The notes: a model not told the origin generated them from the sequence alone. DNA of 33,851 nt from JAHJRJ01 sp037443685 (GCA_037443685.1 JBBINX010000012.1:1-33851); one strand, 5' to 3'; positions 16,756 to 25,304 are shown, counted from the first letter of the stretch. A program made the numbers and translations.

Positions 16756-17502
16756 ATGGAAACAAACGCACTTCTACCTTGGCAAGAATCTAATAAAATC
16801 CATACATATGAGGTTGACTTTAACAACCTGGTAAAACTCAGTTCAGTTTTTAATTACATGCAAGAAGCGGCTTCTAACAACGCGAATCAGTTAAAGTTTG
16901 GGTATGATGATTTGATTAAAGAAGAATTATTTTGGGTTTTATCGAGAGCGAAAATAGAAATTTTTAATTATTTAAATGTTGGGAATGAAATTATAATCGA
17001 AACCTGGCCCAAGGGAATCGATAAGCTTTTTGCATTACGCGATTTTAAAATTTTAAACTCAAATGATAAAATTGTTGGAAAAGCTACAACCGCCTGGTTA
17101 TTACTTGACAGTAAAACGATGCGCCCGGTTAAACCCGATTTATTACTGAACAAAGTTCCTCAGCATAAAATTGAACCAGCAATTGAAGAGGTACCTGGAA
17201 AGATTGCGGAACCTGAAACTAAAGAATTAATAACTCAGAAAACCATTAGTTATACAGATATCGATGTTAACCAACACGTTAATAACGTTAAGTATGTCGA
17301 GTTTGTGTTGGACAGCTTCACACACTATCAGTATAAGGAAATGAAGATTTCAGCGATGCAGATTAATTTTTTAAGCGAATCTAAATACGGTGACAGGATA
17401 AGAATATATAAAGGTTCTTTCCGAAAAAGTGAATACTACGTAGAAGGAATAAATGAGAGTAATACAAAAATATTTCAAGCTTTTGTAGTGTGGAAAGAGT
17501 AG
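16756..17502 (+). CDS. Acyl-ACP thioesterase (FatA/FatB-type double hotdog)
   Basis: 248 residues, the usual length of bacterial acyl-ACP thioesterases. The first hotdog (about 10-130) includes YEVDFNNLVKLSSVFNYMQEAA and the helix-adjacent ETWPKG. The second hotdog carries DIDVNQHVNN (168-177), with the Asp170/Asn172/His174 catalytic region and the downstream VKYVEF typical of this family. It releases free fatty acids from acyl carrier protein in the cytosol. The downstream AlaX-like gene begins 6 bases after its stop. Confidence 0.88.
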   Translation: METNALLPWQESNKIHTYEVDFNNLVKLSSVFNYMQEAASNNANQLKFGYDDLIKEELFWVLSRAKIEIFNYLNVGNEIIIETWPKGIDKLFALRDFKILNSNDKIVGKATTAWLLLDSKTMRPVKPDLLLNKVPQHKIEPAIEEVPGKIAEPETKELITQKTISYTDIDVNQHVNNVKYVEFVLDSFTHYQYKEMKISAMQINFLSESKYGDRIRIYKGSFRKSEYYVEGINESNTKIFQAFVVWKE

Positions 17503-17508
17503 TTTACA

Positions 17509-17958
17509 ATGGCGAAGCAGTACGACAATCCAATGCATTCTGCAGAGCACGTCTTAAACCAAACAATGGTGAGGATGTTTAATTGCGGCAGGTGCGTAAA
17601 TGCTCACGTTGAAAAGAAAAAATCGCGCATAGATTACCGTTTTCAGAGAGATTTATTACCTGATGAGATTTCAGAAATCGAGCGGCGAGTTAACGAAGTT
17701 ATAAAATCTGATTTAAAAGTTACCGAAGAATTTATTGGACGCTCAGATGCGGAAAAAGAATTCAATCTTGGTAAATTACCAAATGATGCGGGCGAACGAA
17801 TTAGGATAATAAGAATCGGTGACTACGACGCCTGTCCGTGCAGCGGCGCTCACGTAACCTCGACGAGCGAAATTGGTGAATTCCGTATTGTCTCCACAAG
17901 TTATGTAGAGGGCATACTAAGGATACGTTTTAAATTAAAGCAGGATCAGGAATTATAA
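17509..17958 (+). CDS. AlaX-like alanyl-tRNA editing-domain protein
   Basis: 149 residues that form a free-standing second additional domain (SAD) of the threonyl/alanyl-tRNA synthetase family. The zinc-binding motifs are present: HSAEH (His10, His14) and CPCSGAH (Cys111, His115). There is no catalytic synthetase core and no anticodon domain, so it should act in trans to hydrolyse mischarged tRNA (probably Ser-tRNA-Ala), or on a related substrate. It is shorter than most AlaX proteins because the N-terminal beta-barrel is absent. A GGAAAGAG precedes the ATG, inside the end of the thioesterase gene. A hairpin terminator follows. Confidence 0.85.
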   Translation: MAKQYDNPMHSAEHVLNQTMVRMFNCGRCVNAHVEKKKSRIDYRFQRDLLPDEISEIERRVNEVIKSDLKVTEEFIGRSDAEKEFNLGKLPNDAGERIRIIRIGDYDACPCSGAHVTSTSEIGEFRIVSTSYVEGILRIRFKLKQDQEL

Positions 17959-17974
17959 AATAGTCGTAAAAATA

Positions 17975-18010
17975 AACCCCAATCGTTTCCGACCGGGGTT
18001 CAATTTTTAA
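17975..18010. terminator. Bidirectional Rho-independent terminator
   Basis: AACCCC (17975-17980) pairs with GGGGTT (17995-18000). An inner TCG/CGA pair closes a four-base loop, and CAATTTTTAAT follows on the plus strand. On the minus strand the stem is followed by TATTTTTA. It lies between the convergent AlaX-like and M3 peptidase genes. Confidence 0.75.
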
Positions 18011-18032
18011 TCTATAAACCGAGGGGTAGTTT

Positions 18033-20135
18033 TTAATTCAAACCTCTTCTTTTCAGTAAAGCATCAATCTTTGGTTCTGCACCTCTGAACCTTTTGTAAA
18101 GAAGCATTGCATCTTCACTTCCACCTTTTTCGAGTATATTTTTTCGGTAAGCGGTTGCAGTCTCTTTATCGAATAAACCTTTCTCTTTAAAAGCTTCGAA
18201 AGCATCCGCATCAAGAACTGCCGCCCAAATATAGCTGTAATATCCGGCAGAATATCCGCCTGAAAAAATGTGCTGAAAATTTGTGCTTTGATAGCGGGCT
18301 TCAATTTCAGGAATCAAACCTATTTTAGTGAGTGATTCTTTCTCGAACGTAGGAACATCCCTTTGCGCTGTATCTGTTAGTGTGTGCCAGTCCATATCTA
18401 AAAAAGATGCGGCTAGGTATTCAACAGTTTCAAAACCTTGGTTGAAAAGTTGTGAGTTGCTGAGTTTATCAATTAAGACCTGAGGCATTGGTTCACCAGT
18501 TTCGTAATGTTTTGCATACATTTTTAGAACTTCTGGTTCAGTTGCCCAATTTTCCATAATCTGGGAGGGAAGCTCAACAAAGTCTCGCGGTACTGACTTT
18601 GCATACGGGTAAACGGTGTTCGAAAGCAAACTATGAAGTGCATGCCCAAATTCATGAAAAAGTGTGTTGACTTCGTCCAAGCTCATTAAGGAAGGTTTAC
18701 CCGCAATCGGTTTTGCATAGTTGCCAACGTTAATAACTAATGGTGTAATAAAATTACCGTCCATGTTTGACTGACTTTTGAAGATGCTTGCCCAAGCCCC
18801 GCTCCGTTTACTCTCACGTGGGTAGTTATCGGAGTAAAAAATTCCAATATGTTTACCATCGGCTTCTTTTACCTCGAATACTTCTACATCGGGATGATAA
18901 ACCTGGATATCGTTTCGTGCAATGATTTGGATTCCAAAAAGTTTGGATGCTACATCAAATACTCCCTGTCGGACGTTTTCCATTTTGAAATACGGACGCA
19001 GCATTTCTTCGTTAAGGTCGTATTTTTCCTTCTTTACTTTTTCAGCATAGTACCACCAATCCCACGCCTCCAATTTGAAGTTCATTCCTTCTTTATTAAT
19101 TAATTGCTGCATGTCTTCGGCTTCAGTAATAGACCTTTTCAAAGCTGGCAACCAGAGATCTTGGAGGAACTTATAAACATTCTTCGGATTCTTTGCCATG
19201 TTTTTTTCCAAAACAAAATCAGCATGTGTTTTATATCCCAATAAATTGGCTTTGTCAACTCTGAGCGCAGCAATTCGTGAAAGTATTTTCTTATTGTCGT
19301 ATTCATTATTGTTGTTACCACGATTTATATATGCCTTAAACAGTTTCTCTCTTAAATGGCGTTTCTCCGAATATTGAAGGAAAGGTATAAAGCTTGGTTT
19401 TTGGAGTGTGAATGCCCATTTTCCCTCAAGACCTTTTGACTTTGCCATTTCTGCAGCCGCGGTAATAACGTCCTGCGGAAGTCCAGCGAGGTCGTCTTTA
19501 TTATCAACGACTAATCCGACAGTGTTAGTTTCTTTCAAAAGATTTTCACCAAACTTTAAGGAGAGCAGGCTAAGCTCTTCGTTGATTTTTCTGAGTTTTT
19601 CCTTCCCTTGTTTATTCAAATTTGCACCGCCTCGTACAAAGTCAAGGTAATAATTCTTAAGAATAGTATTTTGTTCCGTCGTGAGTTTGAGTTTGTCCTT
19701 TTCGTTATAAATTTGTTTAATTTTCTCGAAAAGTTTTGGATTAAGATTTATATCGTCTCTATGTTTTGCTAACATCGGTGTAATTGTGCGGGCAATTTTT
19801 TGCATCTCATCATTCGTGTTAGCAGAGTTAAGATTTGAGAACACGGCGCCCACTTTATCCAAGAACTTACTGCTTTTTTCCATCGCTGCGATAGTGTTCT
19901 CGAATGTCGGTTTGGCTTTGTTATTAACGATCGCATCGATTGTTTCCTTTTGCTGTTTTATACCTTCCTCGTATGCGGGCAGATAATGTTCAATCTTTAT
20001 TTCGTCGAACGGGGGAGTTTGAAACGGTGTCGTCCATTCCTTAAAGAAGGGATTATCCAAATCATTCTGATTTCCTTGAAATTTGAATCCACTGAACAAT
20101 AGGATCGGAATAAGTAAATAAAGTAACGCTTTCAT
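18033..20135 (-). CDS. dcp: M3-family oligopeptidase (peptidyl-dipeptidase Dcp-like), exported
   Basis: 700 residues from the chosen start. An ATG 15 bases further upstream (20150) is in frame, but GAGGA sits 8 bases before the ATG at 20135, so I prefer that one. The N-terminus is a hydrophobic signal segment without a lipobox Cys, suggesting periplasmic export. The zinc site HEFGHALH and the third-ligand segment ELPSQIMENW are intact, followed by the Gly/Tyr-rich FSGGYSAGYYSYIWA. M3 Dcp enzymes remove dipeptides from peptide C-termini; the alternative is oligopeptidase A. The length fits both. It is downstream of hutU on the same strand with a gap of about 54 bases. Confidence 0.88.
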   Translation of the reverse strand: MKALLYLLIPILLFSGFKFQGNQNDLDNPFFKEWTTPFQTPPFDEIKIEHYLPAYEEGIKQQKETIDAIVNNKAKPTFENTIAAMEKSSKFLDKVGAVFSNLNSANTNDEMQKIARTITPMLAKHRDDINLNPKLFEKIKQIYNEKDKLKLTTEQNTILKNYYLDFVRGGANLNKQGKEKLRKINEELSLLSLKFGENLLKETNTVGLVVDNKDDLAGLPQDVITAAAEMAKSKGLEGKWAFTLQKPSFIPFLQYSEKRHLREKLFKAYINRGNNNNEYDNKKILSRIAALRVDKANLLGYKTHADFVLEKNMAKNPKNVYKFLQDLWLPALKRSITEAEDMQQLINKEGMNFKLEAWDWWYYAEKVKKEKYDLNEEMLRPYFKMENVRQGVFDVASKLFGIQIIARNDIQVYHPDVEVFEVKEADGKHIGIFYSDNYPRESKRSGAWASIFKSQSNMDGNFITPLVINVGNYAKPIAGKPSLMSLDEVNTLFHEFGHALHSLLSNTVYPYAKSVPRDFVELPSQIMENWATEPEVLKMYAKHYETGEPMPQVLIDKLSNSQLFNQGFETVEYLAASFLDMDWHTLTDTAQRDVPTFEKESLTKIGLIPEIEARYQSTNFQHIFSGGYSAGYYSYIWAAVLDADAFEAFKEKGLFDKETATAYRKNILEKGGSEDAMLLYKRFRGAEPKIDALLKRRGLN

Positions 20136-20189
20136 TTTTTGTGTCCTCATTAATAGTTATTGTTTTATTGATCTATTGAATTAAGCAAA

Positions 20190-21845
20190 TTAAAATAGCA
20201 TCGGAATTTTAACATCATATTTTTTCGCATTGTTGATTGCTTCATCGTAACCGGCATCGGCGTGACGAATAATTCCCATCCCTGGATCGTATGTTAGAAC
20301 ACGTTCAAGCCGGCGTTCTGCTTCTTTAGTTCCGTCTGCAACTACAACCATCCCTGCGTGTATCGACATACCAATACCAACACCGCCGCCGTGATGAACA
20401 CTTACCCAACTCGCACCACCGACCGCATTAAGCATAGCGTTAAGTATTGGCCAATCGGCAATTGCATCGCTTCCATCTTTCATTTTTTCCGTTTCCCGAT
20501 TTGGCGATGAAACCGAACCGCAATCGAGATGGTCGCGGCCTATCACGATAGGAGCTTTTAGTTCACCCTTTGCAACAAGGTCGTTGAAAATTTTTCCCAT
20601 TTTTGCCCGTTCACTGTAACCAAGCCAACAAATGCGTGCAGGTAGTCCTTGAAAGGCAATTTGCTTTTGCGCTTTTTCAATCCATCGAACGAGTGGTTTG
20701 TTTTCCGGGAATGTTTCAATAATAGCCCTATCTGTTCTGTAAATATCTTCCGGTTCGCCGGAAAGTGCAGCCCACCTGAAAGGACCTTTACCTTCACAGA
20801 AAAGCGGGCGTATATACTCAGGTACAAAACCGGGAATATCGAAAGCATTCTTTACTCCGTTTGCAAAAGCTTCGCCGCGTATGTTGTTGCCATAATCGAA
20901 TGTAATTACGCCACGTTTTTTTAACTCAAGCATCGCATTCACGTGTTCGACAATAGAGGCTCGCGCCATCGCGATATATTTCTGAGGGTCGGCTCGTCGG
21001 AGTGAGAGGGCTTCTTCATATTTAATACCAGCAGGGACGTATCCATTAAGTGTATCGTGAGCTGAAGTTTGATCGGTTAAAACATCCGGCGTTATGTTTC
21101 TGTTTATGAGTTCTGGTAAAACTTCAGCTGCGTTGCCGAGTAATCCAACGCTTAAAGCTTCTTTGTTTTGTTTCGCTTGTAAAATAAGAGCCAAAGCTTC
21201 GTCAAGATTGTCGGTCATCTTATCTAAATATTTTGTTCTTAATCGTTTCTCTATTCGCATTCTATCAACTTCGATAGCGAGTATAACAGCACCGTTCATC
21301 GTAGCGGCTAATGTTTGTGCACCGCCCATCCCACCAAGTCCGGCTGTGAGTAGAAACTTTCCGGTAAGATTACTGTTAAAATATTTTTTTGCACACGCTG
21401 CGAAAGTTTCGTAAGTGCCTTGCAGAATGCCTTGCGAGCCTATATAAATCCAGCTTCCGGCGGTCATCTGTCCGTACATTGTTAATCCAAGTCCTTCTAG
21501 CCGGCGGAACTCATCCCACGTAGCCCAATGCGGAACCAACATTGAATTTGAAATCAACACCCGCGGTGCATCTGTGTGTGTTTTGAAAATCCCTACGGGT
21601 TTTCCTGACTGAACGAGAAGTGTTTCATCGTTTTCAAGTAGTTTCAAACTGCGGACAATTGCATTGTAGCAATCCCAGTTTCGCGCCGCTTTACCGGTTC
21701 CGCCGTAAACTATAAGTTCTTGTGGCTTTTCGGCGACCTCAGCGTCTAAATTATTCATTAACATTCGTAATCCCGCTTCCTGTATCCATCCTTTGCAGGA
21801 TATTTGTGTTCCTCTGGGCGCTTTAATATTTGTATGATTACTCAT
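20190..21845 (-). CDS. hutU: Urocanate hydratase (urocanase)
   Basis: 551 residues, close to the 555 or so of known urocanases. Long stretches are near-invariant: PRGTQISCKGW at the N-terminus, MYGQMTAGSWIYIGSQGI, the NAD-binding GLGGMGGAQ (169-177), and DQTSAHD. It converts urocanate to imidazolone propionate, step two of histidine degradation, using tightly bound NAD. No hutH, hutI or glutamate formiminotransferase gene is present in the window. The leader (21846-21942) contains a TATATT and a decayed repeat, but I cannot assign a promoter. Confidence 0.96.
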   Translation of the reverse strand: MSNHTNIKAPRGTQISCKGWIQEAGLRMLMNNLDAEVAEKPQELIVYGGTGKAARNWDCYNAIVRSLKLLENDETLLVQSGKPVGIFKTHTDAPRVLISNSMLVPHWATWDEFRRLEGLGLTMYGQMTAGSWIYIGSQGILQGTYETFAACAKKYFNSNLTGKFLLTAGLGGMGGAQTLAATMNGAVILAIEVDRMRIEKRLRTKYLDKMTDNLDEALALILQAKQNKEALSVGLLGNAAEVLPELINRNITPDVLTDQTSAHDTLNGYVPAGIKYEEALSLRRADPQKYIAMARASIVEHVNAMLELKKRGVITFDYGNNIRGEAFANGVKNAFDIPGFVPEYIRPLFCEGKGPFRWAALSGEPEDIYRTDRAIIETFPENKPLVRWIEKAQKQIAFQGLPARICWLGYSERAKMGKIFNDLVAKGELKAPIVIGRDHLDCGSVSSPNRETEKMKDGSDAIADWPILNAMLNAVGGASWVSVHHGGGVGIGMSIHAGMVVVADGTKEAERRLERVLTYDPGMGIIRHADAGYDEAINNAKKYDVKIPMLF

Positions 21846-21876
21846 AATAATTCCGTTTCACTTTTTAAAATTTAAA

Positions 21877-21923
21877 GGTTACTTTGCATCCCTTGCGCAT
21901 TCATTGCGTACTTTGCGGTTAAA
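21877..21923. repeat. Decayed GCAAAG-type tandem repeat in the hutU leader
   Basis: Read on the minus strand this is a run of AACCGCAAAG, ACGCAAT, GCGCAAG and GCAAAG units of about 8-10 bases, a degenerate form of the CGCAAAG repeats scattered between bacterial genes. It has no coding role here and lies directly upstream of hutU. Confidence 0.45.
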
Positions 21924-21942
21924 AATATAGTAGTAATGACCA

Positions 21943-22437
21943 CTACAATTTGTAACCGATTTTCCTTAGAAAATCTTTTCTAAATTTAATATCGTCGTTA
22001 GTCTCAATACCTTTTGTTTTTAATCCATCAATCACCCCAAGGATACCACGGCCCTGTTCGGTTTCGGCGATTATTACTTCAACAGGATTCGCGGTGGCAC
22101 AAAAGATATGGCAAACCTCAGGCACCATCTTGATTGTGTTAAGAATGTTGACTGGAAAACCATTTTCCATAAACAGTATAAACGTGTGACCAGCCGATAG
22201 ATTCATTGCATTCTTCTTTGCAATCTCAATCAAATTCTGGTCGTTACCAATAAAACGCACAAGTGCTGGTCCAGACGACTCGCTAAAAGCAAGTCCGAAT
22301 TTAATATTAGGGTTAGTAGATACAACTGCTTCGTAAATATCTTCTACTGTTTTTATAAAGTGCGATTGACCGAGTATAAAGTTCATATCAGCCGGCTTTT
22401 CGATACTGATAATTTTAATTTCCATAGTGATGCTCAT
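21943..22437 (-). CDS. Adenosine-specific kinase (PF04008-type)
   Basis: 164 residues from the first ATG (22437); an ATG at 22425 gives a 160-residue protein that begins MEIK, as homologues do, so the true start may be there. The sequence holds the family pattern throughout: ILGQSHFIKTVEDIYEA, GLAFSESSGPALVR, LSAGHTFILFME, CHIFCATANPVEVI and TEQGRGILGVIDG. The family was named from an archaeal structure bound to adenosine/AMP, and its biochemical role is poorly defined. A promoter with a palindrome lies immediately upstream, so it can be transcribed apart from the Mut7-C gene. Confidence 0.88.
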   Translation of the reverse strand: MSITMEIKIISIEKPADMNFILGQSHFIKTVEDIYEAVVSTNPNIKFGLAFSESSGPALVRFIGNDQNLIEIAKKNAMNLSAGHTFILFMENGFPVNILNTIKMVPEVCHIFCATANPVEVIIAETEQGRGILGVIDGLKTKGIETNDDIKFRKDFLRKIGYKL

Positions 22438-22449
22438 TTATTGACGTGA

Positions 22450-22461
22450 TTCTTATAAGAA
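22450..22461. promoter_or_regulatory. Perfect 12-base palindrome overlapping a promoter
   Basis: TTCTTATAAGAA is its own reverse complement. It overlaps the -10 hexamer (22460-22465, minus strand) and the expected transcript start of the adenosine-specific kinase gene, where a repressor operator would sit. AT-rich palindromes of this length can occur by chance. Confidence 0.3.
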
Positions 22462-22488
22462 TATAAACTAATTTTAGCCTTATTTCAA
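22460..22488 (-). promoter_or_regulatory. Sigma-70-like promoter for the adenosine-specific kinase gene
   Basis: On the minus strand, TTGAAA (22488-22483), 17 bases, then TATATT (22465-22460). The -35 lies in the last codons of the upstream Mut7-C gene. The predicted start is near 22453. Confidence 0.55.
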
Positions 22489-22947
22489 CTCGACATTTAT
22501 TATCTTACCAAGTTTACACATAGTATTTTTAAAGTGTGCTCCTTTCCAAAATACTTTCTTACAATTCGGACATTCGTTGAACTCATTAAACCCTTCCCAC
22601 GAACGGAGCGGTATTTTTTCTTTTATAGTTTCCTTATCATTGATTTTTTTAACGTATACATTACAATCAACGCATCGAGTAAAAAGTTTAGTGTTTATGT
22701 CTAAACCATACTGCACAATAACGCTTTTCAGTTGCAGTTCGAAATTTTCTCCTTTAACCTCAAAAACATTTAATGGTAAGAGGTTTTCTGGAAACGACTT
22801 ACGGCGAGTCAAAAACACACGTTTCTGGTTGTTGCTAATCTCTACCAATTCTTTTAGTGATTTAGAGGAATCGTAAACAACGTCGTTTCCGATTAGGCGA
22901 AGCCAACGGGCTAATTTTTCAAGCATCGTATCAGCCACAAATTTCAT
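22480..22947 (-). CDS. Mut7-C RNase-domain protein with zinc ribbon
   Basis: 155 residues. The N-terminus FVADTMLEKLARWLRLIGNDVVYD is the Mut7-C/PIN-like signature (core MLEKLARWLRLIG) with Asp6. The C-terminal half is a zinc ribbon with Cys92/Cys95 and Cys126/Cys129. The family is named for the C-terminal RNase-like domain of animal Mut-7 proteins. Where most members have an acidic residue in LTRD, this one reads FLTRRKSF, which may remove a metal ligand. An AGAGGT at good distance supports the ATG at 22947. Possible role in RNA turnover, unproven. Confidence 0.82.
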   Translation of the reverse strand: MKFVADTMLEKLARWLRLIGNDVVYDSSKSLKELVEISNNQKRVFLTRRKSFPENLLPLNVFEVKGENFELQLKSVIVQYGLDINTKLFTRCVDCNVYVKKINDKETIKEKIPLRSWEGFNEFNECPNCKKVFWKGAHFKNTMCKLGKIINVELK

Positions 22948-23161
22948 GGTAAACCTCTAAAGACTTTTACTAAATTTACGGATTTATTAGTTCAAAAAAA
23001 ATCAAATTACTAAAAAATGGTTAGTATCTTTATCGAGGTTTTATTATATTGTGCTAAATTCAGAGGCAAATTTGATCTTAATTTGTGGGCTTGCAAAAAA
23101 AGAACTAAAAGATTATTGCCTTCTGCTATCAATCTCTGAAAGGAGACGTGAATAACAGTTT

Positions 23162-23680
23162 ATGAATCTAAAAAGTGAAATTCTCAGAGAACATTCTAAA
23201 CGCCAGGTAATGAAGATTGCTAACTGGGTTGGAAGCGATAAAAAACGCTTGAAACAGTTGATGGAATTGTTCCTCTCAGACGACTACATTATAAGTCAGC
23301 GAACAGCGTGGATATTAAGTCAGTGTGCCGACAACCATCCCAAACTTTTAAATCCGTGGCTGAAACCGATGATTAAGAAAATGCAGGAAGCCGGTGTGCA
23401 CGATGCGATTAAACGCAATGTACTTCGGATTTTGCTAAGAGCCGACATCCCAGCATCGCTCCTCGGTACAGTAGTGTTACTCTGCTTTGATTATCTTAAC
23501 TCCCTTAAAGCTCCTATTGCCGTTAAAGTTTATTCGATGACAATTTTGATGAACGCAGCAAAACGAGAAAAGGGACTCCGGAATGAACTTAAATTAGTAA
23601 TAGAAAATATGTTGCCACACATTGGTCCTGCGCTTCAAGCGAGAAGCAAGGCAATATTGAGAGAACTTGTGAGAAAATAA
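23162..23680 (+). CDS. Small HEAT-like helical repeat protein, unknown function
   Basis: 172 residues, entirely predicted alpha-helical, rich in Leu, Lys and Arg, without signal peptide or membrane helix. Segments such as RTAWILSQCADNHPKLLNPW and AIKRNVLRILLRADIP alternate like HEAT/ARM helices. Similar uncharacterised proteins are common in Bacteroidota; I cannot name a function. The ATG at 23162 has an AAGGAG 16 bases upstream, which is far. A five-codon reading frame starting at GTG 23148 ends in a TGA that overlaps this ATG. It is convergent with rluD, with only 26 bases between them. Confidence 0.72.
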   Translation: MNLKSEILREHSKRQVMKIANWVGSDKKRLKQLMELFLSDDYIISQRTAWILSQCADNHPKLLNPWLKPMIKKMQEAGVHDAIKRNVLRILLRADIPASLLGTVVLLCFDYLNSLKAPIAVKVYSMTILMNAAKREKGLRNELKLVIENMLPHIGPALQARSKAILRELVRK

Positions 23681-23706
23681 AATCGTAGTAGAAATTAGTT
23701 AAAAAA

Positions 23707-24708
23707 TTAATTTTCGTCATTGTCATCCAAGAAATCTTTACTACCTTCGCAAAGTATTTTCAACACTTCATTCATATCATCCGGTAGTTTAGAACTAAAG
23801 CTCAATTTCTTATTAGTTCTCGGATGGATGAAACCTAAAGTTTTTGCGTGGAGAGCTTGACGCTGTATGATTTCCAAAAGGTCGTGAACTTCTTCTTTTC
23901 TCTTTTTATCTGTGCTTCCGTATGAAATTTTTCGTCCACCATAAGTCGGGTCGCCGAAAACAGGATGTCCGATGTGATGCAGATGTACGCGTATTTGGTG
24001 AGTTCTACCTGTGCGAAGTTTTAATCGGATAAGCGAGAGATATTCGAACTCATCAATAACTTCATACTCGGTAATAGCATGCTTTCCGTCATCAGTAACA
24101 GTTATTTTTTTTCTATCGGACTTACTTCTCCCCAACTTTGTCTCGATAATTCCCTTTTTACTTTTTTTGAAAATTCCCCATACGATTGCCCAATATTCAC
24201 GCTCAACCATACGCTGGGAAAAATGTTTTGCTAATTTTGAGTGGGTCGTGTCATCTTTTGCCACAACCAATAATCCGGAAGTATCTTTATCAAGCCGGTG
24301 AACAATTCCGGCTCGCGCTATATTGTTTACAGAGGAAAGCTTTCCTTTGCAATGATAAAGCAATGCGTTGACGAGCGTGCCTGTATAATTGCTGTATGCG
24401 GGATGTGTTACCATGTCGGCTTGTTTATTAACAACGATCAGATAATCATCTTCATAAACTATTTCGAGCGGAATGTTCTCCGGTACAACTTTTTGAGGAG
24501 GCGGTTTTGGGAGTGTTATTTGTATAACATCGTTTGGGGATACTTTGTAGCTTGCTTTAGTGGGTTCACCGTTCACGAGGACGAGTCCTGCCTCAATAGC
24601 TTCCTGCACTTTTGTGCGTGTTGCATTTTCGATGGAGTGGGTTAAAAATACATCCAACCTTTCACGCACTTTACCGGGTGGCACAACGATTTCGGATTGT
24701 GTGGACAT
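23707..24708 (-). CDS. rluD: RluA-family 23S rRNA pseudouridine synthase (RluD-like)
   Basis: 333 residues. An S4 RNA-binding domain (about 15-70, RLDVFLTHSIENATRTKVQ) is followed by the catalytic domain with HRLDKDTSGLLVVAK; Asp140 is the expected nucleophile. LRTGRTHQIRVHL further on is the conserved RTHQIR motif. RluD modifies helix 69 of 23S rRNA; the RluD rather than RluC assignment rests on the S4 domain and the lspA neighbour. It lies 14 bases after lspA, at the end of the yggS-to-rluD operon. Confidence 0.92.
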   Translation of the reverse strand: MSTQSEIVVPPGKVRERLDVFLTHSIENATRTKVQEAIEAGLVLVNGEPTKASYKVSPNDVIQITLPKPPPQKVVPENIPLEIVYEDDYLIVVNKQADMVTHPAYSNYTGTLVNALLYHCKGKLSSVNNIARAGIVHRLDKDTSGLLVVAKDDTTHSKLAKHFSQRMVEREYWAIVWGIFKKSKKGIIETKLGRSKSDRKKITVTDDGKHAITEYEVIDEFEYLSLIRLKLRTGRTHQIRVHLHHIGHPVFGDPTYGGRKISYGSTDKKRKEEVHDLLEIIQRQALHAKTLGFIHPRTNKKLSFSSKLPDDMNEVLKILCEGSKDFLDDNDEN

Positions 24709-24722
24709 AAGTTGAAGGAGAC

Positions 24723-25304
24723 TTATATTTGAGTATCAGCAGTATCTATATTATTTTTAGCGGTAGTTGGAGCGACAGCTTTGTTATGGAAAATAAGCAA
24801 TAATATTACACCGATTGTTACCGAGGCGTCCGCAACGTTGAATATAGGCCATCTGTTTAAGTTGTAGCCCAAAATTTGAATATTAAAGAAATCAATATCC
24901 ATAAAATCTACAACTCTTCCATAGAATAGTGGTCCGTAATCGAACAGTACTCCGTAGAAAACACGGTCAATCAAGTTACCGCACGCACCGCCAAGAATCA
25001 GCGCCAATGAAAATCGGAAACTGAAGTTCGAGTTACGCATTTTAAACATATAAATGATTATAAAAATACTTGCAAGTATTGAGACAATGCCGAAAAAGTG
25101 TTTGCCTCCAATATCAAAGCCGAAAGCCATACCTGCATTTTCTATGTAGGTTAGTCTAATAAAATCTCCAATGACTGGATAGCTTGTACCGTAAGACATA
25201 CCTGAAAATTTAATTCCTAGAAAAGGAATACTTACTCCCTTTACAATCAGCTTTGAACACTGATCAAGAATTATAATGAATACACTAAAAAATATTATGC
25301 GCAA
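24723..25304 (-). CDS. lspA: Lipoprotein signal peptidase (signal peptidase II)
   Basis: 193 residues with four membrane helices. The catalytic aspartates are visible: Asp113 in GGACGNLIDR and Asp159 in FNVADAS. The ENAGMAFGF and VVDFMDI motifs are conserved. The start is TTG (25304): the only in-frame upstream codons before a stop are ATT and ACA, and the next Met lies at MSYGTS, past the first helix. It cleaves signal peptides of prolipoproteins, probably including the lipoprotein-like gene at 2676-4763. A C-terminal tail of about 20 residues (AVAPTTAKNN) is longer than usual. Confidence 0.94.
   Translation of the reverse strand: MRIIFFSVFIIILDQCSKLIVKGVSIPFLGIKFSGMSYGTSYPVIGDFIRLTYIENAGMAFGFDIGGKHFFGIVSILASIFIIIYMFKMRNSNFSFRFSLALILGGACGNLIDRVFYGVLFDYGPLFYGRVVDFMDIDFFNIQILGYNLNRWPIFNVADASVTIGVILLLIFHNKAVAPTTAKNNIDTADTQI

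Noticed and set aside
21930..21946. Inverted repeat GTAGT-7-ACTAC at the end of the adenosine-specific kinase gene, considered as a hutU operator.
   Set aside because: Only five-base arms, it overlaps the stop codon of the kinase gene, does not match known HutC sites, and the nearby TATATT has no good -35.
23017..23139. A 40-codon reading frame (MVSIFIEVLLYC...) upstream of the HEAT-like gene.
   Set aside because: No ribosome site, no recognisable family and AT-rich composition; frames of this length are expected by chance.
23148..23165. Five-codon GTG leader frame whose stop overlaps the ATG of the HEAT-like gene.
   Set aside because: The AGGAG is only two bases from the GTG, too close to drive initiation; probably coincidence.
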